NCBI RefSeq assembly: GCF_002192695.1
Contig: NZ_MTLG01000094.1
Span: forward strand, 1-64,000
DNA from: Achromobacter xylosoxidans
Lineage (GTDB): Bacteria; Pseudomonadota; Gammaproteobacteria; Burkholderiales; Burkholderiaceae_B
Direction of reading: 5' to 3'
DNA: 64,000 nucleotides
Shown: in pieces, positions 55,479 to 64,000 of the stretch
Layout of the letters: every line of letters starts with the position of its first letter
Position numbering within the stretch: the stretch's first letter is position 1
Translations under genes and position numbers: made by a program
Notes under the pieces: model-generated
What the model saw: only the letters and a program-made list of their open reading frames with translations
Database searches by the model: none
Told to the model about the DNA's origin: nothing

Positions 55479-56006
55479 ATGGCCCGCCTATCCTACGCCG
55501 ACCTGACCCATCCCGAAGCCAAGCCCCTGGTGGACCGCATCGTCGCCGAGCGCGGCAGCGTCCTGCACCTGTACCAGATGCTGCTGCACAGTCCCGCCGT
55601 GGCAGGCGGCTGGCTCAATTACCTGACCTCGATCCGCCAGCTCAGCACCTTGCCCGGCGACCTGCGCGAACTGGTCATCATGCGCGTGGCGGCCATCAAC
55701 GGCGCGCCCTACGAGGCCGACCAGCATGCGCCCATCGCGCTCAAGGAAGGCGTGTCGCAGGCGCAGCTGGACGCGCTGAATGATTGGGAAAGTTCGGACC
55801 TGTTCGACGAACGCGAAAGGGCGGTGCTGGCGTATACCGACGCCATGACGCGCAATGTGCAGGTGCCTGAACCCGTGTTCCAGGCGGCCCGCGCGGCCAT
55901 GGGCTCGGAAAAACTCATCGTGGAGCTGACCGCGACGGTGGCGGCCTACAACATGGTGTCGCGCTTCCTGGAAGCGCTGCAGGTGCACTCGCACGATCAC
56001 CGCTGA
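55479..56006 (+). CDS. Carboxymuconolactone decarboxylase-like protein
   Basis: A 175-residue all-helical protein of the carboxymuconolactone decarboxylase/AhpD fold. The typical redox CxxC is absent: the spot reads APYEADQH and the chain has no Cys at all, so it is not an AhpD peroxidase partner and resembles the non-redox PcaC side of the family. It follows the permease by twelve bases and is probably the last gene of the CaiB unit. Activity is unknown. Confidence 0.82.
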   Translation: MARLSYADLTHPEAKPLVDRIVAERGSVLHLYQMLLHSPAVAGGWLNYLTSIRQLSTLPGDLRELVIMRVAAINGAPYEADQHAPIALKEGVSQAQLDALNDWESSDLFDERERAVLAYTDAMTRNVQVPEPVFQAARAAMGSEKLIVELTATVAAYNMVSRFLEALQVHSHDHR

Positions 56007-56011
56007 TGGGC

Positions 56012-56036
56012 GCGCGCGGCCACTGGGGCCGCGCGC
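56012..56036. terminator. Hairpin between convergent genes
   Basis: GCGCGCGGCC and GGCCGCGCGC form a 10-bp stem with a five-base loop between the decarboxylase-like gene and tal. There is no T-tract on either strand, so its terminator strength is uncertain. Confidence 0.5.
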
Positions 56037-56068
56037 ATGCTTGCCGATATGGCGGCGGAAAGTCCCGC

Positions 56069-57022
56069 TCAGGCGCGCTGCGCCTCGATCAACGCATCCA
56101 GCTTGACCGCGTCCGCCACGAACAGGCGGATGCCCTCCGACAGCTTTTCGCTGGCCATCGCATCTTCGTTGAGCAGGGTACGGAACGTGACTTCGTCCGC
56201 GCCGATGCGGGCGATGTGGTCGGGGATGCCGTCCGCGCGCAATTGCGCGGGCGCGTCGCCCTCGGTGCCGGCCAGCTTGGTCAGCAGTTCCGGGCTGATG
56301 GTCAGCAGGTCGCAGCCCGACAGCGCCAGGATCTGGCCCACGTTGCGGAAGCTCGCGCCCATGATCTCGGTGGAGATGCCGAAATGCTTGTAGTACTGGT
56401 AGACCCGGGTGACCGACAGCACGCCCGGATCGCGCGCGCCGGCGTTGTCGGTTTCGACCCAGTTGGCGCCGGCGGACTTCTTGTGCCAGTCGTAGATGCG
56501 GCCGACGAAGGGCGAGATCAGCTGCACGTGGGCGTCGGCGCAAGCCACCGCCTGCGGCAGCGAGAACAGCAGGGTCAGGTTGCAGCGCACGCCTTCCGAT
56601 TGCAGCGCGCGGGCGGCCTGGATGCCTTCCCAGGTCGAGGCGATCTTGATCAGCACGCGCTCGCGCGGCACGCCGGCGGCTTCGTACAGGGCGATCAGGC
56701 TGCGGGCGCGTTCGATGGTGGCGCGGGTGTCGAAGGACAGGCGGGCATCGACCTCGGTCGACACGCGGCCCGGGACGATGTCCAGGATGGCGCGGCCGAA
56801 GGCGACCAGCAGGCGGTCCATGAGTTCGGCGGTGGGCGCGCCGCGGTGTTCGCGCGCGGTCTTTTCCAGCAGGGGGCGGTAGGCGTCCTGCTGGACCGCC
56901 TTGAGAATTAGGGACGGATTGGTGGTGGCGTCGGTGGGACGCAGCGCCTTCATGGCTTCGAAATCCCCCGTGTCGGCGACGACGGTGGTGTGGTTGCGCA
57001 GGGCGTCAAGTTGGCTGGACAT
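56069..57022 (-). CDS. tal: Transaldolase
   Basis: A 317-residue transaldolase of the pentose phosphate pathway that moves a dihydroxyacetone unit between sugar phosphates. The N-terminal [31 protein letters not shown] (in parts) and the Schiff-base Lys in [10 protein letters not shown] (about 135) are family hallmarks. Length matches TalB. It converges with the CaiB unit and is divergent from carA. Confidence 0.95.
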   Translation of the reverse strand: MSSQLDALRNHTTVVADTGDFEAMKALRPTDATTNPSLILKAVQQDAYRPLLEKTAREHRGAPTAELMDRLLVAFGRAILDIVPGRVSTEVDARLSFDTRATIERARSLIALYEAAGVPRERVLIKIASTWEGIQAARALQSEGVRCNLTLLFSLPQAVACADAHVQLISPFVGRIYDWHKKSAGANWVETDNAGARDPGVLSVTRVYQYYKHFGISTEIMGASFRNVGQILALSGCDLLTISPELLTKLAGTEGDAPAQLRADGIPDHIARIGADEVTFRTLLNEDAMASEKLSEGIRLFVADAVKLDALIEAQRA

Positions 57023-57196
57023 GGACGGTACGGCTCGCAGCGGGCTAGGGTTGAAGGTGTCCTAGCGTATCACTGAGGCCGCCAGGCCGCTGTCGGGCGG
57101 ATGAGGGAGGGGGGCGGCGGGACGCGGAAAAACGGGCCAAAACCCCGTTTCCGGCCTTATTTGGCGCGGTTCGCCGGGAAAATCGGCCGCTCAAGG

Positions 57197-57202
57197 TATA
57201 AT
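57197..57202 (+). promoter_or_regulatory. -10 box candidate of carAB
   Basis: A perfect TATAAT 39 bases before the carA GTG. No -35 hexamer at proper spacing is obvious in the GC-rich DNA upstream. The spacer from tal (219 bases) shows an imperfect hairpin around 57124-57155 but no gene. Confidence 0.55.
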
Positions 57203-57241
57203 CCGAAGGTTTGATTATCGATTCTAAAACCGGGGTTTACT

Positions 57242-58396
57242 GTGCTGCCGCAACTCTTTCCCGAGGGGATCAACCGCTTCCCTCCTGCAATTCTGGCTCT
57301 GGCGGACGGTACCATTTTTCGAGGCGTGTCGATCGGTGCGCCTGGGCATACCGTTGCCGAAGTGGTGTTCAACACCGCGATGACCGGGTACCAGGAAATT
57401 CTCACCGATCCCAGCTATAGCGGCCAGATCGTCACGCTGACCTATCCGCACATCGGCAATACCGGCGTCAACGCCGAGGACGTGGAAGCCAAGCGCGTCT
57501 TTGCCGCCGGCCTGGTGGTCCGCGACTGTCCCGCCCGCGTGTCGAACTTCCGTTCCACGCAATCGTTGCCTGAGTACCTCTCCGAGCAAGGCGTCGTCGC
57601 CATTTCCGGCATCGACACCCGCAAGCTCACCCGCATCCTCCGTGAAAAGGGCGCCCAGGGCGCCTGCATCTTCGTCGGCGCCGACGCCGAGCGCGCCGTC
57701 GAACTGGCCCGCGGTTTTGCCGGCATGGCCGGCCAGGACCTGGCCAAGGTGGTGTCGATCAAGGACAGCGCCGAATGGACCGAAGGCACCTGGCAATTGG
57801 GCAAGGGCTTCTCCAAGCCCGACCAGTCCAAGTTCCACGTCGTGGCCTACGACTTCGGCATCAAGACCAACATCCTGCGCCTGCTGGCTGATCGCGGCTG
57901 CCGCCTGACGGTGGTGCCGGCCCAGACCAGCGCCGAGGAAGTCTTCAAGCTCAACCCCGACGGCGTGTTCCTGTCCAACGGCCCTGGCGACCCCGAGCCC
58001 TGCGACTACGCCATCGAGGCCACCCGCGCCTTCCTGGACAAGAAGCTGCCGGTGTTCGGCATCTGCCTGGGCCACCAGATCATGGGCCTGGCGGTGGGCG
58101 GCAAGACGCTCAAGATGAAGACCGGCCACCACGGCGCCAACCACCCCGTGCAGGACCTCCAGTCCAAGCGCGTGTTCATCACCAGCCAGAACCATGGCTT
58201 CGCGGTTGACGCGGCCAGCCTGCCGGCCACCGCGCGCGTGACGCACGTCTCGCTGTTCGACGGCACGCTGCAGGGCTTCGAGCTCACCGACCGCCCGGCC
58301 TTCTGCTTCCAGGGTCACCCCGAAGCCAGCCCGGGTCCGCACGACATCCTTGAACTGTTCGACAAGTTCATCGCCCTGATGTCCGGCCAAAAGTAA
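57242..58396 (+). CDS. carA: Carbamoyl-phosphate synthase small subunit
   Basis: The 384-residue glutaminase subunit gives ammonia to CarB for carbamoyl phosphate, used in pyrimidines and arginine. The nucleophile Cys is in [15 protein letters not shown] (about 267-281), with the His-Glu pair in [14 protein letters not shown]. It starts at GTG 57242; a TGA lies in frame shortly upstream, so no earlier start fits. It is followed by carB ten bases later. Confidence 0.96.
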   Translation: MLPQLFPEGINRFPPAILALADGTIFRGVSIGAPGHTVAEVVFNTAMTGYQEILTDPSYSGQIVTLTYPHIGNTGVNAEDVEAKRVFAAGLVVRDCPARVSNFRSTQSLPEYLSEQGVVAISGIDTRKLTRILREKGAQGACIFVGADAERAVELARGFAGMAGQDLAKVVSIKDSAEWTEGTWQLGKGFSKPDQSKFHVVAYDFGIKTNILRLLADRGCRLTVVPAQTSAEEVFKLNPDGVFLSNGPGDPEPCDYAIEATRAFLDKKLPVFGICLGHQIMGLAVGGKTLKMKTGHHGANHPVQDLQSKRVFITSQNHGFAVDAASLPATARVTHVSLFDGTLQGFELTDRPAFCFQGHPEASPGPHDILELFDKFIALMSGQK

Positions 58397-58406
58397 AGAT
58401 TGCATC

Positions 58407-61646
<3,240 letters not shown>

Positions 61647-61661
61647 GCCGGCAAGCGACAC

Positions 61662-61694
61662 AATAGGGCACGCGAGAGCGTGCCCTATTTTTTT
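61662..61694 (+). terminator. Intrinsic terminator after carB
   Basis: An 11-bp stem (ATAGGGCACGC side with GCGTGCCCTAT), GAGA-type four-base loop and seven Ts. Confidence 0.93.
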
Positions 61695-61735
61695 GCAACG
61701 CGGTTCCGCAACGCCACCACAGGCTATAGGCACAC

Positions 61736-62500
61736 ATGGAAAGAGTCTTCATCACCGGCGCCAGCAGCGGCCTGGGACGCGCCCTGGCGCAGCAATACGC
61801 GTCCACGGGCGCCACGCTGGGCCTGCTGGGCCGGCGCGAGGACGCGCTGCGCGAACTGGCCGACAGCCTGCCCGGCGAGCACCGCTGCTACGCGGTGGAC
61901 GTGCGCGACCGCCAGGCCCTGCATGCCGCGGCCCAGGATTTCATTGCTTTCTGCCAGGGGCGGGTGGACGTGGTCATCGCCAGCGCCGGCATCAGCGCCG
62001 GCACCTTGACCGAGCATGGCGAGGACTACGACGTCTTCAAGGCCATCGTCGACACCAATCTGCTGGCCACCGTGGCGACCTTCGAACCCTTCATCGCGTC
62101 CATGCGGGCGGCGGGATCGGGCCGGCTGGTGGGCATCGCCAGCGTGGCGGGGGTACGGGGGCTGCCGGGCGCGGGCGCCTACAGCGCGTCCAAGTCGGCG
62201 GTGGTGACCTATTGCGAAAGCCTGCGGCTGGAGCTGGCCGCCGAAGGCGTGGACGTGGTGACGATCGCGCCCGGCTACATCAAGACGGCAATGACGGCCC
62301 ACAACCCGTATTCCATGCCTTTCCTGATGGAAGCGGACGCCTTCGCCCGCCGCGCGCGCAGCGCGATCGGGCGGGGTACATCCTATGTGGTGATTCCGTG
62401 GCAGATGGGCATCGTGGCCAAGTTGATGCGTCTGTTGCCCAACGCCGTCTACGACAGGCTGGCGCGCAACGCGCCGCGCAAGCCGCGCCGCGCGCGCTGA
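61736..62500 (+). CDS. Short-chain dehydrogenase/reductase
   Basis: A 254-residue SDR with the cofactor motif TGASSGLG (about 6-13), catalytic YSASK (near 157-161) and a Ser upstream in IASVAGV. It is of the classical type that oxidises or reduces alcohols, sugars or lipids with NAD(P); the substrate is unknown. A TATAGG -10-like sequence ends five bases before the ATG. It converges with the phosphatase gene four bases on. Confidence 0.9.
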   Translation: MERVFITGASSGLGRALAQQYASTGATLGLLGRREDALRELADSLPGEHRCYAVDVRDRQALHAAAQDFIAFCQGRVDVVIASAGISAGTLTEHGEDYDVFKAIVDTNLLATVATFEPFIASMRAAGSGRLVGIASVAGVRGLPGAGAYSASKSAVVTYCESLRLELAAEGVDVVTIAPGYIKTAMTAHNPYSMPFLMEADAFARRARSAIGRGTSYVVIPWQMGIVAKLMRLLPNAVYDRLARNAPRKPRRAR

Positions 62501-62504
62501 ACCC

Positions 62505-63149
62505 TCAGGGCACGACGTCGTTGCCGACTTCGTCGCTCACGTGGCCCACGTCGCCCCAGTCCAGCACCTGCCATTTGCGTCCCTGAACGCCGACGCGGTT
62601 GATGCTGACGTTCAGTAGCGAGGCGTCGCGCGGCCCGTTCAGCGGCACGCCCGAGGCATGGCGCCAGATGATGTCCAGCACGCCGCCGTGCGTGAACATC
62701 AGGATGCGTTCGTCGTCGTGGCGGCTGGCGATGTCGTCCACGGTCGAAATGACGCGGGACTGGAATTGGCCCAGCGTTTCGCCGCCGTCCAGCGGACGCA
62801 GCGGGTCGCGGCTCTTCCAGGCGGCAGCGGCTTCGGGGGCCAGCACGTCGATGCGTTCGTGGTCCAGGCCTTCCAGCACGCCGAAGCCGCGCTCGCGGAT
62901 GCCGGGCTCCACGCGCACGCGCAGGCCCAGTTGTTCCGACACCGGCACGGCGGTGGCGTGGGCGCGCTGCAGGTCGCTGCTGTAGATGGCGTGGATGGGC
63001 GTGTGGCGGGCTTCCTCGCGCAAGCGCGCGGCCAGCAGGCTGGCCTGGTTGACGCCGAATTCGTTCAGGGGGATGTCTTGCCAGCCTTGCAGGCGGCGCT
63101 GGCGGTTCCAGTCGGTTTCGCCGTGGCGGATGAACCAGATTTCAGTCAT
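62505..63149 (-). CDS. Histidine phosphatase family protein
   Basis: A 214-residue phosphoglycerate-mutase-like phosphatase. The catalytic block is FIRHGETDWNRQRRLQGWQD (about 6-25), followed by the acid Glu region and LMFTHGGVLDII (about 155) with the second His. It resembles the GpmB/CobC type of phosphatases, which dephosphorylate small metabolites. It follows the LysR gene by 18 bases on the same strand, so they may form a unit. Confidence 0.9.
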   Translation of the reverse strand: MTEIWFIRHGETDWNRQRRLQGWQDIPLNEFGVNQASLLAARLREEARHTPIHAIYSSDLQRAHATAVPVSEQLGLRVRVEPGIRERGFGVLEGLDHERIDVLAPEAAAAWKSRDPLRPLDGGETLGQFQSRVISTVDDIASRHDDERILMFTHGGVLDIIWRHASGVPLNGPRDASLLNVSINRVGVQGRKWQVLDWGDVGHVSDEVGNDVVP

Positions 63150-63167
63150 TACGGTCTTGATGCGGGT

Positions 63168-64000
63168 TTAGAGCTGGCCGGGCGCGATGGGCGCGCGCGG
63201 TTTCCAGATGGTTTGAATGATCGAGCTTAACGCGACCAGCGCAGGCTCGCTAGCGCGCTCATAGGGCAGGATGAATCCCAACATGGCATCCACGCGCGCC
63301 TGGCCCCAAACGATGAAGTCGTTCGACGCCGCGCCCGCCAGCGCGGCTTCCTCGCGCAGCAGGGCGCAGCCGGCGCCGGCGCGCACCAGCGCATCCAGGT
63401 TGGCCTGGTCGTCGTTCTGCATCACGATGCGCGGCGACAGGCCATGGCGTTCGAACATGTCGCGCAACAGCAGGTGGGTGTGGCTGCCGGATGGGCCATC
63501 CAGCCAGGGCAATTGCGCCACCTCGCGCCAGCCCCCGCGCTTGAGCACGGCGGCATGTTCGCGGGGCATGGCGATGCGGTAGCGCACGCTGCGCAAAGGT
63601 TGCCAGAGCACGCCGCGCGGCGGATTGGCGGCGATGATCAGCGCTGCCGGCAGGCGGCCGGTGCTGACTTGTTCGGCCAGGGTGGCGGCGGGCAGCGTCT
63701 GGGTCTTCAGTTCGACCAGCGGCAGGCGCTGGGTAACGGCCGAGGCCAGTTCGCCCAGGCGCAGGAAATCCGGCTTTTCACTGGGTACGCCCAGTTCGAC
63801 CGCGCCGTGCAGGCTGCCCTGCAGTTGCTGGGCTTCGGATTTGAACTGCGCGCCCAGCACCAGCAGGGATTCCGCGGTGGGCAGCAGCACCTCGCCCGCC
63901 TTGGTCAGCGCCAGGCGGCCGCCGCTGCGGTCGAACAAGGCCACGCCCAGGCTTTGTTCCAGCGCCTTGATCTGCGCGGTCACGGCGGGCTGGGTCAAGG
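63168..64000 (-). CDS. LysR-family regulator, truncated at window end
   Basis: The gene begins beyond the window; at least 277 residues lie here. The visible start MTQPAVTAQIKALEQSLGV is the second helix of the LysR helix-turn-helix, so the real start lies further upstream. The effector domain follows, with the typical LNARD-type region about FERHGLSPRIV. It is the first visible gene of the unit with the phosphatase. Confidence 0.88.
   Translation of the reverse strand, partial: LTQPAVTAQIKALEQSLGVALFDRSGGRLALTKAGEVLLPTAESLLVLGAQFKSEAQQLQGSLHGAVELGVPSEKPDFLRLGELASAVTQRLPLVELKTQTLPAATLAEQVSTGRLPAALIIAANPPRGVLWQPLRSVRYRIAMPREHAAVLKRGGWREVAQLPWLDGPSGSHTHLLLRDMFERHGLSPRIVMQNDDQANLDALVRAGAGCALLREEAALAGAASNDFIVWGQARVDAMLGFILPYERASEPALVALSSIIQTIWKPRAPIAPGQL

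Overview
The window looks like chromosomal DNA of a betaproteobacterium of the family Alcaligenaceae, closest in style to Achromobacter or Bordetella. This rests on high GC coding sequence, the purE-purK-tsaC order, Bug-type solute-binding proteins, many ABC uptake systems next to CoA-linked aromatic degradation genes, and the SRP RNA-dnaX-ybaB-recR block. It is an inference from gene content, not a database match. I see no rRNA operon, insertion sequence, prophage or CRISPR array.

Layout. 1-3984: a REP-like inverted repeat pair, a small membrane protein with a DsbB-like protein, then purE, purK and tsaC. 3995-7188 (minus): a Bug protein, pcaI, pcaJ and an IclR regulator, an aromatic (3-oxoadipate) operon. 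7522-9532: an orphan amino acid binding protein and a second IclR regulator. 9759-14742: a ureohydrolase-fold protein lacking several catalytic residues, a complete polar amino acid ABC transporter, and a ThDP enzyme. 14739-28495: an aerobic benzoyl-CoA (box) locus. On the minus strand it has a branched-chain-type ABC transporter, an alpha/beta hydrolase, benzoate-CoA ligase and a hydroxylaminobenzoate-lyase-like protein; on the plus strand boxR, boxC, boxB, boxA and a MaoC hydratase. 28506-33143 (minus): a TRAP binding protein, a SnoaL-like protein, glutaryl-CoA dehydrogenase and a second ThDP enzyme, with a divergent LysR regulator. 34236-39459: xerD, ybaK, a PfpI protein, a zinc alcohol dehydrogenase, a ribbon-helix-helix protein and a PBP7-like endopeptidase. 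Then tRNA-Arg(CCU), an MFS transporter, an AddB/AddA-like nuclease-helicase pair, a repeat-rich spacer, the SRP RNA, dnaX, ybaB and recR. 51555-56006: a CaiB CoA-transferase, a NitT/TauT-type ABC transporter and a carboxymuconolactone-decarboxylase-like protein. Last come tal, carA, carB, an SDR, a phosphatase and a truncated LysR gene.

How the genes work together. Benzoate, probably imported by the Liv-type system, would be activated by BclA, epoxidised by BoxAB and ring-cleaved by BoxC under control of BoxR. The spacers at the boxR and boxC starts carry repeated TGCA/GTGC half-sites that are good BoxR operator candidates. PcaIJ and GcdH would handle downstream dicarboxyl-CoA chemistry. The aldehyde dehydrogenase BoxD is not in the window.

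The most unusual items are the ureohydrolase with replaced catalytic residues, an inverted 21-bp duplication overlapping the SRP RNA start beside a G-quadruplex motif and 17-bp tandem repeats, and the BoxR operator set. I found no clearly new multi-gene defence or mobile system. The ureohydrolase/transporter locus is the best candidate for undescribed metabolism.
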